Notes under the pieces: model-generated | Told to the model about the DNA's origin: nothing | Seen by the model: only the letters and a program-made list of their open reading frames with translations | Databases searched by the model: none | Program-made: the position numbers and the translations under genes | Source of the DNA: Thermoplasmata archaeon | GTDB taxonomy: Archaea; Thermoplasmatota; Thermoplasmata; UBA10834; DTMW01 | Direction of reading: 5' to 3' | Assembly (NCBI GenBank): GCA_029858465.1 | Contig: JAOUEZ010000040.1 | Span: 1-9,372, forward strand | DNA: 9,372 nt | Shown: in pieces, positions 1 to 5,158 of the stretch | Position numbering within the stretch: the first letter of the stretch is position 1 | How the letters are laid out: the number at the start of each line of letters is the position of its first letter

Positions 1-980
1 CGTTGCTCGGCGCATTCTATTTGGGGACCCTCGCCACACCTGCTGGTATGGATGAATTGACGCTGCTTTACGGATTCTACGGCACTGCTGTTGCGACAAT
101 GGGAATGCTTGCGACGGCGGCCTTCATACTTGCCGAGGACACCTTCGGCCCGATCACCGATAACGCAGGAGGCATCATCGAGATGTCCAAGCAGCCTGAG
201 GACATCCGGCGGAGAACCGACAGGCTTGACGCGCTCGGAAACACAACAAAGGCTCTCACCAAGGGATATGCAATGGCGAGCGCAGGTCTCGCGGCGTTCC
301 TGTTGTTCGGCGCGTATTTCGAGAGGGTCGCCCTCATTAAACACCTTCCGACCAGCGACATAGGCGCGGTTTTCCATGTCGATTTGGCCTACCCCGAGGT
401 ATTCGTCGGGGGTCTTATCGGCGGCGTCCTCGTGTTCATATTCTCATCTCTGGCGATTCGCGCAGTCGGCAAGGCTGCAGGAAGGATGATTGCCGAAGTA
501 AGGAGACAATTCAAGGAGATACCCGGCCTTATGGAGGGGACTGCGAAACCGGACTATGCAAAGTGCGTCGACATTGCTACGGCAGGAGCGCTCAGGGCGA
601 TGGTGCTGCCTGGGATACTTCCAGTCATCGTTCCTTTGATACTCGGGCTTAGCGGGGCGTATCTGATCGGAGACGCATTCGGACATCCTGAGGGAGATGT
701 CACCTACATGACCGTCGGAGCTCTATTGATGGTCGGGACAATAGTCGGCATACTAATGGCAACCATAATGAACAACGGTGGCGGAGCCTGGGACAATGCG
801 AAGAAATACATCGAGGCGGGTCATTTCGGAGGCAAGAATTCGCCAGCCCATGCCGCCGCAGTGGTGGGGGACACCGTTGGAGATCCCTTCAAGGACACAG
901 CGGGACCGTCCCTGCACGTGTTGATCAAGCTGCTGTCGACTATCACCCTTGTCTTCGTCAGCCTGTTCGTAATAGCCTGA
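1..980 (+). CDS. hppA: Membrane-bound proton-translocating pyrophosphatase, C-terminal part
   Basis: Hydrolyses cytosolic pyrophosphate and uses the energy to pump ions across the membrane. The gene is cut by the window edge. The first complete codon is at base 3, so the TTG there is internal and not a start. The visible 325 residues are roughly the last 45% of a family member of about 700 residues. Family landmarks, in visible-residue numbering: GPITDNAGGI at 49-58 (Mg-pyrophosphate-binding Asp/Asn), GNTTKA at 79-84, NNGGGAWDN at 257-265, and GDTVGDPFKDTAGPS at 289-303. About six hydrophobic membrane segments are visible, near 22-44, 89-112, 132-155, 199-225, 236-257 and 305-325. Lys83 in GNTTKA marks the K+-independent, H+-pumping subclass; K+-dependent enzymes have Ala there. 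The protein ends on a hydrophobic helix, as is normal for the family. Identity is very secure; the pumped ion is inferred from Lys83. Confidence 0.97.
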   Translation, partial: LLGAFYLGTLATPAGMDELTLLYGFYGTAVATMGMLATAAFILAEDTFGPITDNAGGIIEMSKQPEDIRRRTDRLDALGNTTKALTKGYAMASAGLAAFLLFGAYFERVALIKHLPTSDIGAVFHVDLAYPEVFVGGLIGGVLVFIFSSLAIRAVGKAAGRMIAEVRRQFKEIPGLMEGTAKPDYAKCVDIATAGALRAMVLPGILPVIVPLILGLSGAYLIGDAFGHPEGDVTYMTVGALLMVGTIVGILMATIMNNGGGAWDNAKKYIEAGHFGGKNSPAHAAAVVGDTVGDPFKDTAGPSLHVLIKLLSTITLVFVSLFVIA

Positions 981-993
981 CGGGCAGGGAAAG

Positions 994-1002
994 CTATATA
1001 AA
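994..1002 (+). promoter_or_regulatory. TATA box for the rpo7-spt4-DUF359-S24e-S27ae operon
   Basis: CTATATAAA in the 70-base gap after the pyrophosphatase gene, preceded by a purine-rich GGGAAAG that could act as a BRE. An archaeal transcription start about 25 bases downstream would fall near 1025, giving a leader of about 25 nt before the rpo7 ATG. It is the only good TATA element before the gene cluster, so it probably drives the whole operon. Confidence 0.65.
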
Positions 1003-1050
1003 GGAAATAGCATGGTCAAGAGGCCGCGCTGACCTATACGATGTGAGTTC

Positions 1051-1659
1051 ATGTATTTGCTTGAAACAAGAGAGGATGTCATCCGTATTCCGCCCATGAA
1101 GCTAGGAGAGCCCTTTAATCAGCTATCTACCGAGCTAACAAGAAAATCATTCGAGGGAAAGGTCGACCCTCAGAGCGGATACACTTTGATCGTAAGAAAT
1201 GTCGATGTCATCGGAGAGGGGCGGATTGTCCACGGTGACGGCGCGGTATATCAGCGAGTGAGGTTCCAAGCATTGTTGTACAAACCGCAGCTCCATGAGG
1301 TGGTCGAAGGGACCGTATGCGAGGTCATGAAGTTCGGCGCATTCGTCCGCTTCGGGCCTCTTGACGGCCTTCTGCATATAAGCCAGATAATGGACGACAG
1401 GATAGATGTCGATCTGGAAAACCAGCGCTTCCTGGGGAAGGACACGAAGCGCGACCTCAGATTAGGCGACCCAGTCAGGGCCAGAATCGTATCGCTGAGC
1501 ATCAACGAGAGGAGTCCGAGGGAGAGTAAGATCGGTCTTACGATGAGACAGCCAGGCCTTGGGAAGCTCGACTGGATAGAGGAAGATAAAAAGATAAAGA
1601 AAGAAGGCGGCAAAGAAGAGAAGAAAGAAGGAAAGAAATCGGAGAAGGAAAGGAAATGA
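1051..1659 (+). CDS. rpo7: DNA-directed RNA polymerase subunit Rpo7 (RpoE', RPB7-like)
   Basis: Stalk subunit of archaeal RNA polymerase. With Rpo4 it binds emerging RNA and helps open-complex formation and termination. Residues 1-79 match the N-terminal tip domain (starting MYLLETREDVIRIPP). Residues about 82-166 form an S1/OB RNA-binding domain, with EGTVCEVMKFGAFVRFGPLDG at 86-106 and DGLLHISQI at 105-113. The protein is 202 residues, slightly longer than the usual 180-195, because of a Lys/Glu-rich tail at about 177-202 encoded by an almost pure purine tract. A GTGAG stretch 4-8 bases before the ATG may act as a weak ribosome binding site. The stop overlaps the spt4 start (ATGA at 1656-1659), implying translational coupling. 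The rpo7-spt4 pairing is a conserved archaeal arrangement. Identity is secure. Confidence 0.96.
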   Translation: MYLLETREDVIRIPPMKLGEPFNQLSTELTRKSFEGKVDPQSGYTLIVRNVDVIGEGRIVHGDGAVYQRVRFQALLYKPQLHEVVEGTVCEVMKFGAFVRFGPLDGLLHISQIMDDRIDVDLENQRFLGKDTKRDLRLGDPVRARIVSLSINERSPRESKIGLTMRQPGLGKLDWIEEDKKIKKEGGKEEKKEGKKSEKERK

Positions 1660-1841
1660 ACATCGAGAAGGCCTGCAAGCAATGTAGCATGATCACGGAG
1701 CTTGATACCTGCCCCAGCTGTGGCTCGCCGACCTCTAAAGAGTGGCAGGGATACGTAGTCATATTGGACCATACTAAATCCGAGATAGCAAAGAGAATGG
1801 GGATAAATGTCAACGGGAAGTTTGCCCTTCGTGTCCGCTGA
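1656..1841 (+). CDS. spt4: Transcription elongation factor Spt4 (RpoE'')
   Basis: Small zinc protein that pairs with Spt5/NusG and clamps RNA polymerase for processive elongation. It has 61 residues, normal for archaeal Spt4. Four cysteines form a zinc ribbon: Cys7-x2-Cys10 and Cys19-x2-Cys22 (CKQC, CPSC). The family C-terminal strand pattern follows (GYVVILDHTKSEIAKRMG, then NGKFALRV). The ATG overlaps the rpo7 stop by four bases, and the purine-rich GGAGAAGG at 1641-1648 could serve as ribosome binding site. Its 3' end overlaps the annotated start of the next gene, so translation of the two is probably coupled. Confidence 0.95.
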   Translation: MNIEKACKQCSMITELDTCPSCGSPTSKEWQGYVVILDHTKSEIAKRMGINVNGKFALRVR

Positions 1842-2370
1842 CAGGACCATCTCGCGCGACCTGACGCTCCCGGACGAGCTCAGGGCAGAGTTGGCAAGGC
1901 CCTACGGCACAGTGATTGAGGCTCATCTGTTGCCGGGATATCTCCGCGGCTGCCGTCGAATGCTGGCCGTCGGCGATATTGTAAATAAATCGCTGATCGA
2001 GATTGGCATTCAGCCGGACATAATGATATTCGACTGCAGTACTCAGCGAGGCCCGTGTGATGAAAGCACAATAAAAGTCCTGCAGAAGGTGGAAGCACAG
2101 AATATCAAGGTCGATAATCCCTCGGGCAGTCTCACCGCAAATCTCTGGAACGCTATTGTGCGCTCCTTGATATCCGGGAAGAAAACTAAGATCGAGGTTC
2201 ACGGAGAGGAAGACCTTGCTTCGCTGGCATGCATCGAACTTGCTGGAGAAGGGGATTGTGTAATATATGGGATACCCGATGAGGGAATCAGCGTAATCAG
2301 GATAAATGAAGGGATAAAGACCATAGTAAGAAATATATTGATCAAGATGGCGCAAGGCCGGCGAGAGTGA
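1807..2370 (+). CDS. GTP-dependent dephospho-CoA kinase (DUF359 family)
   Basis: Catalyses the last step of archaeal coenzyme A synthesis, phosphorylating dephospho-CoA with GTP. The family (DUF359) is unrelated to bacterial CoaE and was assigned this function in Thermococcus. Visible family motifs in 187 residues are GDIV at 56-59, NPSGSLT at 104-110 (family N-P-x-G-x-I/L-T), GEEDLA at 133-138, and VIYGIPDEGI at 152-161. The start is uncertain. ATG at 1807 overlaps spt4 by 35 bases; in-frame TTG at 1822 and GTG at 1831 would shorten the overlap to 20 or 11 bases, and the first conserved block comes well after all three. The gene sits between spt4 and rps24e, a conserved euryarchaeal order. 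Family assignment is firm; the biochemical role rests on family knowledge. Confidence 0.88.
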   Translation: MSTGSLPFVSADRTISRDLTLPDELRAELARPYGTVIEAHLLPGYLRGCRRMLAVGDIVNKSLIEIGIQPDIMIFDCSTQRGPCDESTIKVLQKVEAQNIKVDNPSGSLTANLWNAIVRSLISGKKTKIEVHGEEDLASLACIELAGEGDCVIYGIPDEGISVIRINEGIKTIVRNILIKMAQGRRE

Positions 2371-2375
2371 AAGAG

Positions 2376-2756
2376 ATGGAGATAGAATTCATCGAAACGA
2401 AGGAGAACAAGCTCCTCGATAGGACCGAAATAAAGTTCAAGGCGACCCACACGGGCGAGGCCACTGCATCAAGGGACGCGATTCGGGAAAAGATAGCGTC
2501 GCTTGCCCGATCCACCAAAGAAAAAGTGATTCTTGATTCAATGAACTCGAAATTCGGGTTGGGCGAGACGATAGGATATGCAAAGATCTACAGGACCATT
2601 GAGGCGGCGAAGAAGCACGAGAGAAAGCATGTGCTTATCAGGAACAAACTGATTGAGGGAGATAAGAAGACGGCCGCTCCAGCAGCGCCAAAACCTGCTC
2701 CTGCCACCCCACCCACAGAAACATCGGCGGCTCTGCCAGCAGAAACGAAAAAATGA
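2376..2756 (+). CDS. rps24e: 30S ribosomal protein S24e
   Basis: Small-subunit ribosomal protein shared by archaea and eukaryotes. Residues 1-92 carry the family pattern: MEIEFIETKENKLLDRTEIK at the N-terminus and SKFGLGETIGYAKIY at 58-72, followed by the basic helix EAAKKHERKH. I chose ATG at 2376 because the mature N-terminus matches the family there and GAGAGTGA lies five bases upstream as ribosome binding site. An in-frame GTG at 2367 overlaps the preceding stop and would add only three residues. The protein is 126 residues. The last 30 or so, from about 97, form a low-complexity Ala/Pro/Lys/Thr tail beyond the conserved fold, probably disordered. Member of the rpo7 operon. Confidence 0.94.
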   Translation: MEIEFIETKENKLLDRTEIKFKATHTGEATASRDAIREKIASLARSTKEKVILDSMNSKFGLGETIGYAKIYRTIEAAKKHERKHVLIRNKLIEGDKKTAAPAAPKPAPATPPTETSAALPAETKK

Positions 2757-2765
2757 GATTCAAAC

Positions 2766-2773
2766 GGTGATCA
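2766..2773 (+). promoter_or_regulatory. Strong Shine-Dalgarno site for rps27ae
   Basis: GGTGATCA ends three bases before the rps27ae ATG. GGTGATC is a perfect complement of the GATCACC in the usual archaeal 16S rRNA 3' end. It lies in the 20-base gap between rps24e and rps27ae, fixes the start of this very short gene and suggests efficient independent initiation. Confidence 0.75.
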
Positions 2774-2776
2774 AAC

Positions 2777-2932
2777 ATGGCAAAGAAGGATTATTTCAAG
2801 CTCGAAGGCGATAAAATCGTCAGAACGAAGCAGCACTGCCCGAAATGCGGTCCTGGCGTATTCCTCGCTGAACATAGTGACAGGAAATCATGTGGAAAAT
2901 GCGGATACACCGAATTCACCAAGAAGAAATAA
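2777..2932 (+). CDS. rps27ae: 30S ribosomal protein S27ae
   Basis: Small zinc-ribbon protein of the small ribosomal subunit, encoded without the ubiquitin fusion known in eukaryotes. The ORF is only 51 codons, starting MAKKDYFKLEGDKIVR and ending in a lysine run. The four zinc ligands are Cys21-x2-Cys24 (CPKCGPGVFLAEH) and Cys39-x2-Cys42 (CGKCGYTEF), the exact S27ae arrangement. Length is typical for archaea. It lies 20 bases after rps24e with its own strong ribosome binding site and is the last gene of the rpo7 operon. Its size makes it easy for a length-filtered gene finder to miss. Confidence 0.96.
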   Translation: MAKKDYFKLEGDKIVRTKQHCPKCGPGVFLAEHSDRKSCGKCGYTEFTKKK

Positions 2933-3014
2933 TCGGACATTTTCCTCATCCAACCCCTTAACATGATACAAACGATTTTTTATCTGGTTCGCCACTTAGC
3001 TTCCAAGGGCAAGC
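2933..3014 (+). promoter_or_regulatory. Operon end and tRNA promoter region
   Basis: The 82-base gap holds a T-run, GATTTTTTATC at 2974-2984 (T6 at 2976-2981). The run can be read as a U-rich terminator for the ribosomal operon, as a TATA-like element about 36 bases before the tRNA 5' end, or both. A transcription start near 3004 would leave a tRNA leader of about ten bases. No other signal is evident. Confidence 0.4.
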
Positions 3015-3053
3015 GGGCCTGTAGTGTAGCTTGGATATCACTGGGGCCTCCGG

Positions 3054-3079
3054 ATGTCTTGACGCAAGAGACAGCAGAT
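3054..3079 (+). other. tRNA-Arg intron 1 (26 nt, position 37/38)
   Basis: Canonical archaeal tRNA intron position. The bulge-helix-bulge fits exactly in geometry. The anticodon stem is the outer helix and loop bases 32-35 (CTCC, 3048-3051) face GCAG 3074-3077 with one C-C mismatch. The three-base bulges are GG|A and AT|A. The internal helix is TGTCT 3055-3059 with AGACA 3069-3073. Cuts after 3053 and 3079 restore the anticodon loop. The mismatch makes the central helix relaxed. Confidence 0.85.
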
Positions 3080-3100
3080 AGCCCCAAACCTGGGTTCGAA

Positions 3101-3122
3101 AGAGTGATGAACACTCCGAAAT
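3101..3122 (+). other. tRNA-Arg intron 2 (22 nt, T-loop position 59/60)
   Basis: Non-canonical intron inside the T-loop. It forms a fully paired bulge-helix-bulge. The T-stem is the outer helix, the central four-pair helix is TTCG 3095-3098 with CGAA 3117-3120, and the three-base bulges are AA|A and AT|T. The internal helix is GAGTG 3102-3106 with CACTC 3112-3116, with a five-base loop. Removal after 3100 and 3122 gives the standard T-loop TTCGAAT. Confidence 0.87.
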
Positions 3123-3167
3123 TCCCGGCAGGCCCGCCATAGAAGACCAATGATGTGAGGCTTGAGA

Positions 3168-4340
3168 ATGCATATTACGAAAGATGAGGAAAAAATCCTT
3201 CAAGGCGAGCTAGGAGAGACGAAGAGGAAGTCGATGGAGCTGCTGGTCGCACTCGGAGATCTCTCCGACGCTGACAGACTGATACCGATATCCTCCGCAC
3301 AAGTATCCGGCGCATCCTTCAAGACTATCTCAAGAGCCGGGGTCGAATTCTTGGAGGAATTCGCGATTGATGCAAAGGTCAGCGTGAAGACGACTCTCAA
3401 CCCGATTGGTATGGATCGCGACACGTGGAAGGAGCTCGGGATTCCGGCCGGGTTCGCGGTCATGCAGAAGCGGATCCTCGATGCATACGATAAGATGGGG
3501 ATCGAACTGACCTGCACCTGCACCCCGTACTTCATTGGAAATAGGCCAAATCCGGGTGATACGATAGCTTGGGCGGAATCCTCTGCCGTAGTATTCGCCA
3601 ATTCAGTTCTCAGGGCGAGGACGAACAAGGAAGGCGGGCCGTCGGCTCTCGCAGCCGCGATAATCGGGAAGACACCTAGATTTGGATTGCACATCGACGA
3701 GAACAGGAGGCCGACAGTAGGGATAAGAATAGAGAAAGCTCTGGCTTCAAGCGATTACACGCTTCTCGGCCATGCGATCGGGCGAAAGATCGGACAGGAT
3801 GTCCCGATAATCGTCGGCATAGACCCGACGGAGGACGAGCACAAGGCCCTCGGGGCGGCTATGGCGGCTTCGGGCGCTGCCTCAATGTACCTTCATGACA
3901 GAGATGTAAATGCCTGTGAATCCTTCGAGACCATAGATGATGTGATCTCAATTGAAAGCCATGATCTCAATGAATCAAAGGATTCCCTGAGCACTGCGTC
4001 AGACGATGTCGATATTATTGCTGTCGGATGTCCCCATCTTTCGATCAAGGAAATGATCGATATGGCTCAATTCCTCAAGAACAGACACCCGTCAAATAAA
4101 TGCAAAGCTTGGTTCTGCGTTTCCAGGGATGTGGCGAGACATTGCCCTGATGAGGTTCATGTTCTAAAGAAGTTCGGCAATGTGGCTTGCGACACATGCA
4201 TGGTGGTCGCTCCCTTGGAGGAGATAGCGGGAACGACGGGCACGGATTCTGCAAAGGCTGCGACCTATCTTCCGACGCTGTGCAAACAGAAGGTCTGGTT
4301 CGCCAATAGAAAAAATCTGCTGGAGTTGATTTCGAAATGA
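3168..4340 (+). CDS. Phosphomevalonate dehydratase large subunit (aconitase X catalytic subunit)
   Basis: Catalytic Fe-S subunit of aconitase X type. In archaea this enzyme dehydrates (R)-5-phosphomevalonate to trans-anhydromevalonate 5-phosphate in the archaeal mevalonate route to isopentenyl phosphate, the precursor of membrane lipids. The 390 residues show family hallmarks: HITKDEEKIL at the N-terminus, RLIPISSAQVSG at 37-48, and three candidate cluster-ligand cysteines, Cys118 in CTPY, Cys288 in GCPHLS and Cys344 in DTCMVV. GNRPNPGDTIAWAESSAVVFANS follows the first cysteine. ATG 3168 is chosen over TTG 3162 because GTGAGG lies seven bases upstream and the family N-terminus begins there. 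It starts 28 bases after the tRNA and overlaps its small subunit by four bases. Related aconitase X proteins act on cis-3-hydroxyproline, but the archaeal context and two-subunit form favour phosphomevalonate. Confidence 0.9.
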   Translation: MHITKDEEKILQGELGETKRKSMELLVALGDLSDADRLIPISSAQVSGASFKTISRAGVEFLEEFAIDAKVSVKTTLNPIGMDRDTWKELGIPAGFAVMQKRILDAYDKMGIELTCTCTPYFIGNRPNPGDTIAWAESSAVVFANSVLRARTNKEGGPSALAAAIIGKTPRFGLHIDENRRPTVGIRIEKALASSDYTLLGHAIGRKIGQDVPIIVGIDPTEDEHKALGAAMAASGAASMYLHDRDVNACESFETIDDVISIESHDLNESKDSLSTASDDVDIIAVGCPHLSIKEMIDMAQFLKNRHPSNKCKAWFCVSRDVARHCPDEVHVLKKFGNVACDTCMVVAPLEEIAGTTGTDSAKAATYLPTLCKQKVWFANRKNLLELISK

Positions 4341-5158
4341 AATTCCATGGCAAGGGCATTGGGCACGGGAAAGCGGAAGGAGAGATAGTCGTGACCCATA
4401 ATCCGATCTCGTTCCTCGGCGGCGTTGACCCTGAGAAGGGCATGATCATCGACAAAGGATCGGACATATTCGGAAAATCTTTCGCCGGAAAAATACTCGT
4501 CTTCCCGCACGGGAAGGGGAGCACCGTCGGCTCATATGTGATATATCAGCTGAAAAAATCCGGAGCGGCCCCATCAGGTATGATTAATACAAAGGCTGAG
4601 ACGATTGTCGCGACCGGTGCGATACTCGCAAACATACCGATGCTGAACAGGATACCAACGGATATCTTCCTGCAGGGGGATCATGCGAGCATCGACGCGG
4701 ACAACGGGATGTTGACCATCGCGAATATCACAGAACGACCGGTCATCACCGTAATTATGAGGAATGGCGAGGATATTCTTCTCCTCAAAAGAAGTGACAA
4801 AGTCGGGACCTTCAAAGGACACTGGTCAGGAGTCTCAGGAGGCATATCCGAAGGCGAGGAGCCTGTCGATGCCGCCGTTAGAGAGATTTCCGAGGAGACA
4901 TCGAAAAAGATCGATAAATCCGATTTTTCCATCGAGGGACGGATCATGTTCGCAAGGGATGACACGACACTTTGGAAGATACATCCCTATCTTCTCGATG
5001 TCGATGACAGATCGATTCAACTTGACTGGGAACATGATGAGTTCCGTTGGACAAAGCCGTCCGAGCTTCAGAATTTCAAGACGGTCCCGAAGCTCGACAG
5101 AGTCGTTGACATGCTATTAAAGGAAGAGGATCAGCCGAAGAAGAAATCCTGCCAGTAA
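4337..5158 (+). CDS. Phosphomevalonate dehydratase small subunit (DUF126) fused to a Nudix hydrolase domain
   Basis: Residues 1-132 are the swivelling small subunit of aconitase X / phosphomevalonate dehydratase. Motifs are ISFLGGVDPEKG at 24-35, GKILVFPHGKGSTVGSYV at 51-68 (Ser62 is probably the family active-site serine), then the AETIVATGAI segment and GDHASIDADNG at 114-124. A normal small subunit stops near 130-140 residues. Here the frame continues into a Nudix domain at about 134-262, with GHWSGVSGGISEGE and a Nudix box at 168-190. The box keeps Gly168, Glu174, Arg182, Glu183, Glu186 and Glu187, but the usual glycine after EEx is Ser189. The metal-binding REIxEE core is intact, so phosphohydrolase activity is plausible with unknown substrate. 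A WTKPSEL block at 238-244 resembles the C-terminal part of Nudix proteins. The gene is coupled to the large subunit by ATGA. Its stop touches the convergent ileS stop. Domain calls are firm; a functional link between the halves is inferred. Confidence 0.88.
   Translation: MKFHGKGIGHGKAEGEIVVTHNPISFLGGVDPEKGMIIDKGSDIFGKSFAGKILVFPHGKGSTVGSYVIYQLKKSGAAPSGMINTKAETIVATGAILANIPMLNRIPTDIFLQGDHASIDADNGMLTIANITERPVITVIMRNGEDILLLKRSDKVGTFKGHWSGVSGGISEGEEPVDAAVREISEETSKKIDKSDFSIEGRIMFARDDTTLWKIHPYLLDVDDRSIQLDWEHDEFRWTKPSELQNFKTVPKLDRVVDMLLKEEDQPKKKSCQ

Larger units (their letters stand above)
3015..3139 (+). tRNA. tRNA-Arg (CCG anticodon) with two introns
   Basis: Reads the Arg codon CGG. The acceptor stem is a perfect GGGCCTG (3015-3021) with CAGGCCC (3129-3135), discriminator G73 and encoded CCA at 3137-3139. 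The D-arm has A14, G15, G18G19, A20 and A21; A20 is an arginine identity base. The anticodon stem is GGGGC 3043-3047 with GCCCC 3081-3085, and the loop reads C32 T33 C34 C35 G36 G37 A38. The T-stem is CTGGG 3090-3094 with CCCGG 3124-3128. The primary sequence only folds if 3054-3079 and 3101-3122 are removed. Both segments are bounded by bulge-helix-bulge motifs. Exons 3015-3053, 3080-3100 and 3123-3139 give a 77-nt mature tRNA including CCA, with T-loop TTCGAAT. The T-loop interruption makes this gene easy to misannotate. Calling it functional is inference, but every stem is intact. Confidence 0.9.

Noticed and set aside
3..5. TTG at base 3 as the start of the pyrophosphatase
   Set aside because: The family protein is about twice as long and the frame is open to the window edge, so this is an internal codon.
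1612..1656. Purine tract as a tandem repeat or non-coding element
   Set aside because: It lies in frame within rpo7 and is explained by a Lys/Glu-rich tail; no regular repeat unit is present.
1251..1850. 199-codon open frame on the minus strand across rpo7/spt4
   Set aside because: Lies opposite two well-identified genes, is rich in Ser/Leu/Phe from the antisense purine tract, and shows no family pattern.
1810..2355. 181-codon open frame on the minus strand opposite the DUF359 gene
   Set aside because: The + strand protein has clear family motifs; this antisense frame has none and no promoter or ribosome binding site.
3015..3139. Reading the tRNA as a degenerate pseudogene
   Set aside because: All stems, identity bases and CCA are intact once two bulge-helix-bulge-bounded segments are removed, which is not expected of decay.
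4764..5120. 118-codon frame overlapping the Nudix domain in another + frame
   Set aside because: The Nudix box and downstream motifs are continuous in the main frame, so there is no frameshift; this frame is a by-product.
4736..5122. Nudix domain as type I isopentenyl diphosphate isomerase
   Set aside because: The catalytic cysteine motif of that enzyme is missing; the position is occupied by GHWSGVSGG of the general hydrolase type.
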